Below, in pieces: positions 1-7,709 of a stretch of 64,000 nt of DNA; position 1 is the stretch's first letter; the number at the start of each line of letters is the position of its first letter. The notes beneath the pieces were generated by a model that saw nothing but the letters and a program-made list of their open reading frames with translations, was not told the origin of the DNA and made no database searches. Position numbers and translations under genes: made by a program. This DNA comes from BTUB01 sp964392765 (lineage in GTDB: Bacteria > Babelota > Babeliae > Babelales > Vermiphilaceae): NCBI GenBank assembly GCA_964392765.1, contig CAYMRF010000001.1, positions 16,597 through 80,596 of the forward strand, read 5' to 3'.

Positions 1-756
1 AACAGTGATTTATGCATGAGAGTTACTGAAAATCTTTCGAAGTATGAACTTCCGATGGATGCGCAACTTTTTGAAAGTGAAGATATTCAAAGAAAATTTC
101 AAAGCATTAATAATGCGCTATGGCCCCATCATCTACGGATTACCTTTTCCAAACGCGATGACATCATTACTGCTGTTTTAAATCAGGCTCAAACTTCTGC
201 AATTAATAGTGGAGAGGAAGAACTAGTTCCTTTTCATGAAATTGCTATTCCTCTTGGAAAAAACGTTCTAAATGAAGCATACAACAAAAAATTGATTGAA
301 AAGCGATTGCATGAACTGCATGAACTTGCGCTTGAGTTTCAACACAATAAAAATGGTGGTTTTGATCGAGCACTTGAAAATTATCGTCGCGGCACAACCT
401 TCTCTACTAAAATGAAGTTTCAACTAACACATAAAATAAAACCTCAAATAGAGCGCCAGCTTGGTGATCACATCGGTCAAACTTTAGCATTGCCTTTTCA
501 TAGAATGATAGACAAATATCTCGCATACAATCCAACTGCTCACGAGGAACATGAAATTGAGATACTTAATCAAAAACTAGAATCTCATGAGCCAATGTTT
601 CAAAGAATTTTAAAATTAAATCAAAAACATAATGATCTCAAAAACATAATGAAAAATGATAAGCCCGATACACACGAAATACAGTCAAATGAAGAAGATT
701 TTATTACTCAATTTGAAAGCATTACCTCATTCTTAGCAAATTCGGAGAATTCATGA
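1..756 (+). CDS. Hypothetical protein, 5' end probably outside the window
   Basis: I do not recognise this protein. The first in-frame ATG is at 16, but the five codons before it are open to the window edge and there is no ribosome binding site in front of that ATG, so the true start probably lies upstream. The visible part (about 246 residues from the ATG) is hydrophilic, rich in His, Glu, Lys and Asn and predicted mostly helical, without a signal peptide or membrane segment in view. Its TGA overlaps the ATG of the next gene (ATGA at 753-756), so the two are probably translationally coupled in one operon. Function unknown. Confidence 0.7.
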   Translation, partial: NSDLCMRVTENLSKYELPMDAQLFESEDIQRKFQSINNALWPHHLRITFSKRDDIITAVLNQAQTSAINSGEEELVPFHEIAIPLGKNVLNEAYNKKLIEKRLHELHELALEFQHNKNGGFDRALENYRRGTTFSTKMKFQLTHKIKPQIERQLGDHIGQTLALPFHRMIDKYLAYNPTAHEEHEIEILNQKLESHEPMFQRILKLNQKHNDLKNIMKNDKPDTHEIQSNEEDFITQFESITSFLANSENS

Positions 757-1343
757 AAAAAATTTCATTACTTTTGACATTATCATTACTATTTTCACAT
801 CAAAAAGCGGCTCCCTCAGAGGGAATTACAGCAACAATAATCGGTGCAATTTGGTATCTTGCAAGCACCGCGGCTAGCACCGCAAAAAACATCGCTACCA
901 GTGATATAGCTATTAATATATATTATGCTGCCGGCACTGGTGCTGGTGCGTATGGCGCAAAAGCTGCAATTGAGCCGTTTCTTGCCAAGTATCGCCGAGC
1001 AACTAATACAGAGAATCCCAATGAGCTTCATGCTAAAGCAGCTTTGAAAGAAAAAATGATTGATCTTGATCAAGCTGACTTTCAAGCTCAAATGGTAAAA
1101 ATACAAATTTTAGCTGATTATTTACCTAAATATCAGGAAATCATGCAAAAAAGAATGCAAGCAATTAAAGAAAGTAATACAGCTGAAGACGAAAAAGAAA
1201 TCCTCACCGCTCATATTGAGGCTCGCTTAAAGCAAACACAAGAAAATCTTGAAGAAGGAAGCGCTCAAGAGTTTGAAAAACTTGTCGCTTCAACCTCCGC
1301 CCAATTTAAAGCGCATATGATCCAAAGAGCTAAAAATCGCTAG
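753..1343 (+). CDS. Hypothetical secreted protein with coiled-coil C-terminus
   Basis: A 196-residue protein of unknown function. It begins with a typical signal peptide (MKKISLLLTLSLLF, cleavage likely near residues 19-21), followed by an Ala/Gly/Thr-rich, possibly membrane-interacting stretch at about residues 27-65. The second half is charged and helical (Glu/Lys/Gln-rich), probably a coiled coil. GGAG lies 5 bases before the start, inside the end of the upstream gene, and the ATGA overlap suggests coupled translation. Its stop overlaps the stop of ruvA on the other strand by 4 bases. The real reading frame is supported by the signal peptide and by the tight packing. Confidence 0.75.
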   Translation: MKKISLLLTLSLLFSHQKAAPSEGITATIIGAIWYLASTAASTAKNIATSDIAINIYYAAGTGAGAYGAKAAIEPFLAKYRRATNTENPNELHAKAALKEKMIDLDQADFQAQMVKIQILADYLPKYQEIMQKRMQAIKESNTAEDEKEILTAHIEARLKQTQENLEEGSAQEFEKLVASTSAQFKAHMIQRAKNR

Positions 1344-1936
1344 GCTCGTTTTGCTAAAAATGCCAAGGCATGGCGCACCAATTGATCAAATGCAACCGAG
1401 GAATCGGGATATTTATCATTCAAATAATTCATTGCCGCAGAAATTTCTGGGCGCGAATAATTGAGTGATTTAAGCACCTGAGAAATTTCGTGCCGTTTTT
1501 CTAGCGTTGCAGATGCGCCCAGGTGAGCACCACTTTCAAGTAATTTTGCTACTTTGTGCTTGAGTTGTACAATAATCTGCTCAGCCTTTTTTTCACCAAT
1601 ACCACTCACATCACTGAGCGCATCAGTATTGCCCGCTTGCACGGCTTCTAAAAATGGTGCGGCACCCAGCTGCGCGAGCACTGCCATAGCTAATTTAGGA
1701 CCAAGGCCTGAGCAGCTTGTGATCATAAGAAAAACACTTTTTTCAAGTGATGTAGAAAATCCGAACAATGAAGGTCCATTTTCTTGGTTCCAATGCATCT
1801 GGACTAAAAGATCTATTTTTTGACCCACGCCAAATGCTGCTTGCGGCACTTGAATCCCATAACCAATGCCATTTACTTCAATGGTGAGTTGATTCTCATT
1901 AACTTCTTTTACGGTTCCTGAAATACTGGTAATCAT
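1340..1936 (-). CDS. ruvA: Holliday junction branch migration protein RuvA
   Basis: RuvA binds four-way Holliday junctions and, with the RuvB helicase, drives branch migration in recombinational repair. The 198-residue product has the usual length and architecture: an N-terminal OB-fold (MITSISGTVKEV, then a VNGIGYGIQVP segment), two helix-hairpin-helix motifs in the middle (CSGLGPKLA and VSGIGEKKAEQII, the DNA-contacting loops), and a C-terminal RuvB-binding three-helix domain after a linker at about residues 137-148. It is on its own here: ruvB and ruvC are not adjacent. The gene is convergent with the secreted protein gene, sharing 4 bases at the stops. Confidence 0.96.
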   Translation of the reverse strand: MITSISGTVKEVNENQLTIEVNGIGYGIQVPQAAFGVGQKIDLLVQMHWNQENGPSLFGFSTSLEKSVFLMITSCSGLGPKLAMAVLAQLGAAPFLEAVQAGNTDALSDVSGIGEKKAEQIIVQLKHKVAKLLESGAHLGASATLEKRHEISQVLKSLNYSRPEISAAMNYLNDKYPDSSVAFDQLVRHALAFLAKRA

Positions 1937-1985
1937 AGAAAATCACTTTTTTTAATATCAAAACTTTACTGAGCCGCGCGTATGG

Positions 1986-2116
1986 TTCGACAGGCTCACC
2001 ACGAGCGGCCTTACAACAGTCTTTCCGCTCGCCCTGACCCTTCGACTTCGCTCAGGAGTAAACGGCCGCCTGGCCGCCGAAGCCTTGGCGAAGGCTGGCT
2101 CGAAGGAAGCGAGCAA
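1986..2116. repeat. GC-rich interspersed palindromic element, copy 1
   Basis: A GC-rich island in AT-rich intergenic DNA. It contains TTCGACAGGCTCACCACGAG (1986-2005), CCCTTCGACTTCGCTCAGG (2038-2056), and a 25-base block at 2074-2098 that recurs inside mnmE at 4705-4729 with a single mismatch. The end includes an inverted pair GCTCG...CGAGC. The modules are shared with the copies at 2343-2470, 4520-4780, 7323-7513 and 16434-16634. No open reading frame in it looks coding. Confidence 0.75.
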
Positions 2117-2217
2117 AAAAATTTAAGCTTCAAAGAAACTATTTAATCTTCCAAACCACCCTACAAGAAATAGAACTAAAAAACTAGGTTATAGCCTTAA
2201 AAAGTAATGCTAATTGC

Positions 2218-2244
2218 TTGACAAAAGCCCATCACATGATACAT
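2218..2244 (+). promoter_or_regulatory. Candidate promoter for tRNA-Gly
   Basis: A perfect -35 hexamer TTGACA (2218-2223) is followed 15 bases later by ATACAT (2239-2244), a weak -10. The short spacer lowers confidence, but the position about 25 bases before the tRNA is right. Confidence 0.4.
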
Positions 2245-2268
2245 TTGCTTTCATGTTATGAAATATAC

Positions 2269-2344
2269 GCGGGAATAGCTCAATTGGTAGAGCGTTGCCT
2301 TGCCAAGGCAAAGGTTACGGGTTCGAGTCCCGTTTCCCGCTCCA
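2269..2344 (+). tRNA. tRNA-Gly (anticodon GCC)
   Basis: A 76-base tRNA cloverleaf read by eye. The acceptor stem is GCGGGAA/TTCCCGC with discriminator T, and CCA is encoded at 2342-2344. The D arm is GCTC/GAGC (2278-2293). The anticodon stem is TTGCC/GGCAA with loop TTGCCAA, giving anticodon GCC at 2302-2304. The T arm has ACGGG-TTCGAGT-CCCGT. All stems pair perfectly. The last two bases of the CCA begin a GC-rich inverted repeat (2343-2352 with 2417-2426). Confidence 0.97.
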
Positions 2345-2470
2345 GTCTTCGCCCACAAGGGGCTACGTCTGGCTGCGCCGCTGATAAGGCAGAAACAAAA
2401 ACGGTTCTAGCAACATGCGAAGACTGTCCGCCGTAGCTTGCCGAGTCTGAAGACCCGGATAAGCATAGGC
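2343..2470. repeat. GC-rich palindromic element abutting the tRNA, copy 2
   Basis: Starts flush with the tRNA 3' end. A perfect 10-base inverted repeat CAGTCTTCGC (2343-2352) / GCGAAGACTG (2417-2426) encloses a GC-rich loop. The next 42 bases (2429-2470) recur in reverse complement at 16532-16573 with 3 mismatches by my alignment. The stem could also serve as a processing or termination structure for the tRNA, but no T-run follows. I see no gene in 2471-2636. Confidence 0.75.
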
Positions 2471-2636
2471 TGGACTAGCGGCCCACCATCTCATCTCACG
2501 TCCTTGAATTTGGCATCGATGAAAAAACATGATAAGGTCAAATAAAAAGCCCGTTCAAACATGCAAAAAATAGCCATACATCCATCATAGCGCGAGCATC
2601 AAACCATACAACCAAAAAATCAAAAGGTTCTAACGA

Positions 2637-3467
2637 ATGAAATCAATAATGGAAGAAGCTTCAACGATATCCAAAGCGATTGAAAATGCCTGGAATCGTG
2701 CCGGTCAACCGCAAGAGTTCACCGTAAAAATTCTGGAGTTACCAAAAACGAGCTTTTTTGGACTCAAAACTGCAAAATCTGCAAAAATTGCTCTCATTTT
2801 CAATGAAGCAACCGTTAAAGTTAAAGAACAACCGCAGCAAAAGCATGCGCGCCCATTGCCTCAACGTCAACCGCAAGATCGCAGAGATTCAAATCAACGC
2901 TCAGAAGAAAGACACGATCGCAGCCAACAAGTGCAGCGCAGACCCTTACAACCGCGCGATCAGCAACGCGACCAACAAAGAGATCAGCAACGAGATGCTC
3001 AACGCACTGAGCGTTCCCTTGAAAGACGTCCTGAACGGCAAGATCGCCCAGAAAGAGCTGATAGACCTGAAAGACAAGATAGACCTGATCGCCGCCCACA
3101 ACAAGGGCCACGCCAACCGTATCGCACTGAAGGCCAAAATCCTGAAGACAATCGCCGCTCAGAAGAGCCACGCCGTTTTGAACAACGTCCTGCTCAAGAG
3201 CGCGATAACTGGACTCCTGAAATGGTTGAATCTGCTCAAGATTGGATCAAAGAAACCTTGGTGCTCATGGGCAAGCCAGACATCAAAGTTACTCCCAACG
3301 TTTCTCATAACTATCTAAAAATTTATCTCGATCAACCAGTTATGGATGATTTTAAGCAAGAAGAAACCCAACTTAAAAGCTGGGGATCCCTTGCGATGGA
3401 AGCCGTGCGTGAAAAGGCCCAAAAGCCATTGCGCAGCTTACGCATCATCTTGGAAAGCAAGAAATAA
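2637..3467 (+). CDS. jag: Jag/KhpB-like RNA-binding protein with long Arg/Gln/Asp linker
   Basis: A 276-residue protein. Residues 1-60 match the Jag N-terminal domain (EEASTISKAIENAW, then KTSFFGLKTAKSAKI with the SFFG turn). Residues about 70-195 are a low-complexity, Arg/Gln/Asp/Pro-rich linker built of short repeats such as RDQQ. The C-terminal part (about 200-276) looks like a Jag-type KH fold (DWIKETLVLMGKPDIKV), but I see no clear GxxG loop, and the R3H domain that usually ends Jag is absent. The position just upstream of mnmE fits the common yidC-jag-mnmE order, though yidC is not beside it here. Start 2637 follows a weak AAAGG; ATG 2649 is an alternative. In other bacteria the role is RNA binding linked to cell-envelope control; here that is inferred. 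Confidence 0.7.
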   Translation: MKSIMEEASTISKAIENAWNRAGQPQEFTVKILELPKTSFFGLKTAKSAKIALIFNEATVKVKEQPQQKHARPLPQRQPQDRRDSNQRSEERHDRSQQVQRRPLQPRDQQRDQQRDQQRDAQRTERSLERRPERQDRPERADRPERQDRPDRRPQQGPRQPYRTEGQNPEDNRRSEEPRRFEQRPAQERDNWTPEMVESAQDWIKETLVLMGKPDIKVTPNVSHNYLKIYLDQPVMDDFKQEETQLKSWGSLAMEAVREKAQKPLRSLRIILESKK

Positions 3468-3490
3468 ATCTGTGCAAATGGGGGTTTTCT

Positions 3491-5107
3491 ATGTTTCATT
3501 CAGTTGATGAACAAACTATTATTGCACAATGTACGCCTCGCGGAAGCGGGGCGATCGCTTTACTGCGCATCTCAGGCATCAACGCAATAGAAATAGTAAA
3601 TTCTATTGCAAAATTAGCTTCACAAAAATCATTACTCGATGCAGATACGCATACGATTCACTATGGCAGCGTGGTAGACTCTCAAGGTGTCACCGTTGAT
3701 AACGTGATGTTTTTACTCATGAAAGCGCCAAAAACATTCACGGGCCAAGAGACGGTAGAGATCACGTGCCACAACAATCAATTCATTGTTGAACAGATTA
3801 TTGCGCTGGCCATTGCCAATGGCGCACGCTTGGCCCAAGAAGGGGAATTTACTAAGCGTGCCGTGCTCAATGGCAAAATAGATTTAGTGCAAGCTGAGGC
3901 GATAAATGAACTCATTCATGCGCAAACACAACTGGCGCTCAAACAATCACTCTCTCAATTAAAAGGTTCTCTCACTCAATGGCTTGCCACCATTGAACAT
4001 GCACTCATTAAAGCACTCGCACTTTCTGAAGCCAGCTTTGAATTTCTTGATGAAGAGATGGAATTTGCACCACAAATTAGTAGCATGATTACAGAAATTA
4101 AAACTACCATTGGCAGCATTAAAAAAACTTATAATCAACAACAGCAAATTCGCCAAGGGGTTCGCGTTGCCATTATTGGCTCCGTAAACGCGGGCAAATC
4201 TTCTTTATTTAATGCGCTACTCAATCAAGAGCGCGCTATCGTTACCGCTATTGCCGGCACCACTCGCGATGCGATTGAAGCAGGCGTGTATAAAAATGGC
4301 AACTTCTGGACTTTGGTAGACACTGCCGGATTGCGCCAGACTGATGATGTTATTGAGCAGGAAGGGATTAGAAGATCTTTTGAAGAAGCACAGAAGGCGG
4401 ACATTATTATTTTGGCTTTCGATTCTTCGCGTGAAATCACGTGTGAGGAATCGGAAGTTTATCAACAGATTGCACAGCAGTATCCGAATAAAATTATTAC
4501 GGTTTATACGAAATGTGATACTACATTTCTCGACTCTTCCTCACTAAGTTCGGATTCGCTCGAAACGAACGGGGAAGAATTTGAGAAAATAAAAGACCCC
4601 GTTCGGGTCGATGGAGGTCTGGAAGACCGAATGGAGACCTCTCCACTCACCCCTAAAGGGGTTGTATCGAGGCGAACGGAAGAGCGGGCACACATCCTGC
4701 CTGTCCGCCGTAGCCTTGGCGAAGGCTGGAAGAGCAACCAAGGGTTGCGTATCGAAGGACGTGCCAACATTGCAGATAATTTTACTAAGCACGAGCCAAT
4801 CAACCTCTCCAGCAAAACAAAAACCAACATCAGCGCTCTCGAATCCGCAATTGAACAAAAAATTGCCACCCTATTTGCCGGCATCGAATCTCCATTCTTA
4901 TTAAACCAACGCCAATTCAATCTCTTGCTCGCGCTTGAAAAAAAGCTTGATGAGATTCACAATATGCTCAGTCAAAAACAAGTTGCCTATGAACTATTAT
5001 CAATCCATCTTAATGATGCTATTGCACATTTAGCTGAACTTTCAGGAAAATCAATCAGTGAGGCTGGTATGGATATGGTGTTTAGGGAATTTTGTATTGG
5101 GAAGTAA
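3491..5107 (+). CDS. mnmE: tRNA uridine-5-carboxymethylaminomethyl modification GTPase MnmE (with insertion)
   Basis: MnmE, with MnmG, modifies the wobble uridine (position 34) of several tRNAs. The N-terminal tetrahydrofolate-binding domain (IAQCTPRGSGAIALLRISG) spans about 1-120. The central helical domain follows, with the G domain inserted: G1 GSVNAGKSS at 230-238, G3 DTAGLRQ near 277, and G4 TKCD at 340-343 in place of the usual NKxD. The C-terminus ends in FREFCIGK with the conserved family Cys. The protein is 538 residues against the usual 450-460. The surplus lies directly after G4 (about residues 345-430) and corresponds to a GC-rich palindromic element translated in frame. Family homology resumes near TNISALESAI. 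Whether the enzyme tolerates the insert is unknown, but the frame is intact. Confidence 0.95.
   Translation: MFHSVDEQTIIAQCTPRGSGAIALLRISGINAIEIVNSIAKLASQKSLLDADTHTIHYGSVVDSQGVTVDNVMFLLMKAPKTFTGQETVEITCHNNQFIVEQIIALAIANGARLAQEGEFTKRAVLNGKIDLVQAEAINELIHAQTQLALKQSLSQLKGSLTQWLATIEHALIKALALSEASFEFLDEEMEFAPQISSMITEIKTTIGSIKKTYNQQQQIRQGVRVAIIGSVNAGKSSLFNALLNQERAIVTAIAGTTRDAIEAGVYKNGNFWTLVDTAGLRQTDDVIEQEGIRRSFEEAQKADIIILAFDSSREITCEESEVYQQIAQQYPNKIITVYTKCDTTFLDSSSLSSDSLETNGEEFEKIKDPVRVDGGLEDRMETSPLTPKGVVSRRTEERAHILPVRRSLGEGWKSNQGLRIEGRANIADNFTKHEPINLSSKTKTNISALESAIEQKIATLFAGIESPFLLNQRQFNLLLALEKKLDEIHNMLSQKQVAYELLSIHLNDAIAHLAELSGKSISEAGMDMVFREFCIGK
4520..4780. repeat. Palindromic element inserted in frame in mnmE, copy 3
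   Basis: Boundaries are approximate. Three modules are shared with intergenic copies. Bases 4524-4535 plus 4557-4572 (TTTCTCGACT and CGCTCGAAACGAACGG) resemble the reverse complement of 16681-16710. Bases 4637-4679 match 7323-7365 in reverse complement at 36 of 43 positions. Bases 4705-4729 match 2074-2098 at 24 of 25. An inner palindrome runs from CCGTTCG (4599) to CGAACGG (4679). No stop codon occurs in the mnmE frame. Confidence 0.8.
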
Positions 5108-5112
5108 AAAAA

Positions 5113-6018
5113 ATGAAGCGATTATTATTACTGAGCTTAATTGCATCGAATGTTAAGGGCATGGATCATGGAGACATCGATCCTTTAGGCCGCGCAGTTT
5201 ATCTTATTACCATGAGTGGCTGGGATAAAGAAAGAAAAAAAGAATTATTTTATCGCGAAACAGAAAGACGTTTAACCAATAGGATGAACCTGGATCTTCC
5301 TATAAAAGACACTGTTCCTTTAGAGTATTTTATAAAAAATAAAGATTTAACAATGGTTAAAAGGTTGCTGGAAGCAGGCGCCACTCCCTCTAGTAAATTT
5401 TTAGAAACAGCTATAGTATTCAAGAACGATGAATCAGCAGAAGAACTACTTCGTTTCAAAGCAGATCCTAACGAGATGCTTAAAAACACAACTCCCTTAC
5501 ATTGCCTTTGTAGCAATATAAATGATTCAACTAAGTCTTCACAGATACTTCGCCTTGCTCAATTACTTTTATCTCATGGAGCTTGCCCCAATATCTACAG
5601 TAAAGGCGAGGGATTCGGCGCTATAACACCTCTTCATGAACTTTTGTTTCATTCTATTCCGTCAAACGATGAAATAGTAGAGTTTGGTTATAATAGAGAT
5701 TCGATTATCCTACTACGTAAGAAGCTCGTTCATATGCTTATTTTTCGTGGAGGTGCCCACTTGTTAACTGTCAAAGATATGCGTAAGACACCATTAGAAG
5801 TGGTGAAATTGGTGGAAATTTTCGAAGAAGAACAAGACCCAGATCTCATTGCATTAGCTGCGCTTGCCGAAAAGTTATACGTTTCACGAATGGTGCAACT
5901 CTGCTGGATCAAAGATCGAATAAAAGATGGGGCAATCCGAGGCTTGCCACCAGAACCTAATTTGATCCAAACGTTACCCCGCTCATTGCTCAAGTTTATT
6001 GCTGATAGAACGGTATAA
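5113..6018 (+). CDS. Secreted ankyrin-repeat-like protein
   Basis: About 301 residues. I start it at ATG 5113 because GGGAAG (5099-5104) sits 8 bases upstream and the product then opens with a signal peptide (MKRLLLLSLIASNVKG). An earlier ATG at 5092 would overlap mnmE and lack these features. Residues about 60-230 contain degenerate ankyrin repeats, visible as PLEYFIKNKDLTMVKRLLEAGA, then EELLRFKADPNE with TPLHCL, and LLLSHGACPN. Such proteins usually mediate protein-protein contacts, and exported ones in intracellular bacteria often meet host targets; that is inference here. The gene starts 5 bases after the mnmE stop, so it may be cotranscribed. The C-terminus (TLPRSLLKFI) resembles the SOCS-box-like or PRANC-type ends of some ankyrin proteins only loosely. 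Confidence 0.75.
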   Translation: MKRLLLLSLIASNVKGMDHGDIDPLGRAVYLITMSGWDKERKKELFYRETERRLTNRMNLDLPIKDTVPLEYFIKNKDLTMVKRLLEAGATPSSKFLETAIVFKNDESAEELLRFKADPNEMLKNTTPLHCLCSNINDSTKSSQILRLAQLLLSHGACPNIYSKGEGFGAITPLHELLFHSIPSNDEIVEFGYNRDSIILLRKKLVHMLIFRGGAHLLTVKDMRKTPLEVVKLVEIFEEEQDPDLIALAALAEKLYVSRMVQLCWIKDRIKDGAIRGLPPEPNLIQTLPRSLLKFIADRTV

Positions 6019-6054
6019 AGCCCCTACCCCCCCCTAACAATTTTTTAAAGAGCC

Positions 6055-6063
6055 TGCTATACT
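6055..6063 (+). promoter_or_regulatory. Extended -10 promoter candidate for the GT28 gene
   Basis: TGCTATACT at 6055-6063 is an extended -10 (TGnTATAAT type) 52 bases before the start codon. No convincing -35 hexamer is visible. The same TGCTATA core recurs upstream of the RNase G gene at 10262-10270. Confidence 0.45.
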
Positions 6064-6114
6064 GAGATTTATAGCTAAACAAAAGGCTAATTTAGGGATT
6101 TAGGGCTTCCTTTT

Positions 6115-7257
6115 ATGAAGAAAAAGATCATAATTTTTACCAGTGGTGGCGGAAATGGCCACATTAGTGCCACCAAGGCGCTCAACTCATACCTTTCAGA
6201 TGAGTATGAAATTAAGCCAGTTTTCATCTTTGAAGATGTCTTTCTCCGCGTAGATCCCGCTTCGGTGATCACTTTTGGCAAAATTCAGGGCGAAGATGTC
6301 TATAATTTCTTCTTAAAACGCCGTTGGTATAGCATAATCAATCTTATTTATGATTTTGGATACTGGTATTATAACCTGATTTCTAAATCAACCACTCGAA
6401 TAGCCAGCGAATATTTGGCTAAAGAAAAGCCAGATTTGGTTATCTCAGTGATTCCTATTGTTAACAGCGTGATCCTTGCTGCTTGCCAAAAGAATAATAT
6501 TCCCTTCATGCTCATTCCTACAGATTTTGATGTTACGAGTTTTGTAGCTCGCATTAAGAAGCCAACATTCCGTAAATTTATGGTAACTCTGGGCTCAGCA
6601 GATCCTTTAGTAAAAGTAAAAGTTGCACCAGCGCAAATTCCTGCTGATCAAATCGCAATCACCGGGCTTCCCATGCGCAAAGATTTCTTTGAATCTAAAG
6701 ATATCCCTTTAATTAAAAAGCAATTTGGCGTACCGGAAGACAAACCAGTAATCGTACTTATGATGGGCGGCCAAGGCAATTCCAGCATTATGGCATTTGC
6801 ACAGCAGATTGCTAACCTCTCAATTCCTGCACATGTGATCATCTGCATTGGCAGAAATAGCGATGTTAAAGAGACACTTAAAAACATCACATTTGCTCCC
6901 CATATAACCACTACCATTCTTGGATTCACCGAGCGAATCTCCGATCTTCTTGCGATGGCAGATTTATTGATCACTAAATCAGGATCGGTAAGTTTTGCTG
7001 AGGGAATCACGATGAACGTGCCAATGATTCTTGATGGAACCGCAACGCTCATCTATTGGGAACGATTAAATCATACATTACTTACTGTTCACGATTGGGG
7101 AATCTGCCTGAAAAAGCCAGAAGATTTAAATACAGCGATCATCAAGATTTTAGGCGATTCGAACCATTATCAAGAAATCAAAAAGAACTTAGAAGCAGTT
7201 CCAAAGATGCAGCTTGATCTAGAAATAAAGCCACTTATTGAGAAACTGCTCACTTAA
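6115..7257 (+). CDS. Monogalactosyldiacylglycerol synthase-like glycosyltransferase (GT28 family)
   Basis: A 380-residue GT-B glycosyltransferase related to MGDG/diglucosyl-diacylglycerol synthases and MurG. The N-terminus carries the acceptor-side motif TSGGGNGHISATKAL. The central segment PFMLIPTDFDVTS followed by ITGLPMRKDFF is typical of the MGDG-synthase branch. The C-terminal nucleotide-sugar half has VLMMGGQGNSS, a LGFTERISDLLAMADLLITKSG block and a Glu in VSFAEGITMNVP. It probably transfers a sugar from a UDP-sugar to a lipid at the inner face of the membrane; the exact acceptor cannot be read from sequence. It stands alone with its own promoter candidate. Length is normal for the family. 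Confidence 0.85.
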   Translation: MKKKIIIFTSGGGNGHISATKALNSYLSDEYEIKPVFIFEDVFLRVDPASVITFGKIQGEDVYNFFLKRRWYSIINLIYDFGYWYYNLISKSTTRIASEYLAKEKPDLVISVIPIVNSVILAACQKNNIPFMLIPTDFDVTSFVARIKKPTFRKFMVTLGSADPLVKVKVAPAQIPADQIAITGLPMRKDFFESKDIPLIKKQFGVPEDKPVIVLMMGGQGNSSIMAFAQQIANLSIPAHVIICIGRNSDVKETLKNITFAPHITTTILGFTERISDLLAMADLLITKSGSVSFAEGITMNVPMILDGTATLIYWERLNHTLLTVHDWGICLKKPEDLNTAIIKILGDSNHYQEIKKNLEAVPKMQLDLEIKPLIEKLLT

Positions 7258-7322
7258 CTTCTATAATTTTTATTCAGAACAAACGCACTTTAAAGTCTTT
7301 TAAATACGCAAAAAAATTCTAT

Positions 7323-7513
7323 CCGTTCGCCTCGATGGAACCCTGTAAAGGGTGAATGGAGAGGTTTTTTATATGAAATCAACAACGTTTTAAGGACTTC
7401 TCCATTCGGGCTTCGCACTCTGGTTCGATGCGGCGTGGCCTTACTCACCACAGGCCTTCGACGCGGCTCCCGACCATCCTGAGCGAATGCAATGAGTCGA
7501 AGGAAGCGAACGG
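7323..7513. repeat. GC-rich palindromic element, copy 4
   Basis: A 191-base intergenic island with 8-base terminal inverted repeats CCGTTCGC (7323-7330) and GCGAACGG (7506-7513). The left 43 bases match the reverse complement of 4637-4679 in mnmE (36 of 43). Several differences fall in the small inner stem (ACCC/GGGT) and keep it paired. The right part has CCTGAGCGAA and GTCGAAGG, which match the 2038-2056 module apart from an 8-base interruption. Confidence 0.8.
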
Positions 7514-7523
7514 ATTTATATTA

Positions 7524-7709
7524 TCAATCCCTGCTTTCAAGACCATTGCCTTGAGTTTTTATCAAAGTTTTATAGGGCTTGAGTTTGTCCGTTCTGGATT
7601 CTCCTCGCGCAATTAAAATTCTCTCGATAAACTCTATAGGTAAATCAGGATTTACTTCTGCAATCTTCTTCAGCTTACAATTTTTAATTTTAGTTTTTTT
7701 AAAGTTCAT
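7524..7709 (-). CDS. Possible small Lys-rich protein
   Basis: A 61-codon frame whose ATG overlaps the stop of the upstream gene (ATGA at 7706-7709), the arrangement seen in coupled genes. The N-terminal two thirds look protein-like (KKIAEVNPDLPIEFIERILI), but the C-terminal end is not obviously so and runs almost into the neighbouring palindromic element. It could be a genuine small gene or a decayed remnant shortened by the element. I recognise no family. Confidence 0.3.
   Translation of the reverse strand: MNFKKTKIKNCKLKKIAEVNPDLPIEFIERILIARGESRTDKLKPYKTLIKTQGNGLESRD

Noticed and set aside
2218..2436. 72-codon open frame on the + strand
   Set aside because: It lies across the tRNA-Gly gene and the adjoining palindrome; the translated sequence is not protein-like.
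2940..3120. Possible CRISPR-like tandem repeat
   Set aside because: The repeats are short, imperfect, contiguous and in the jag reading frame; there are no spacers. No CRISPR array was seen anywhere in the window.
2821..3171. Long frames opposite and beside jag
   Set aside because: Produced by the Arg/Gln/Asp-codon repeats, which are free of stops in several frames.
4504..4920. 138-codon frame antisense to mnmE
   Set aside because: Antisense to a conserved gene, running through the inserted GC-rich element, which opens long frames on every strand.
7428..7616. 62-codon + strand frame in the intergenic element
   Set aside because: It begins within the palindromic element and resembles its translated shadow; no start signal.
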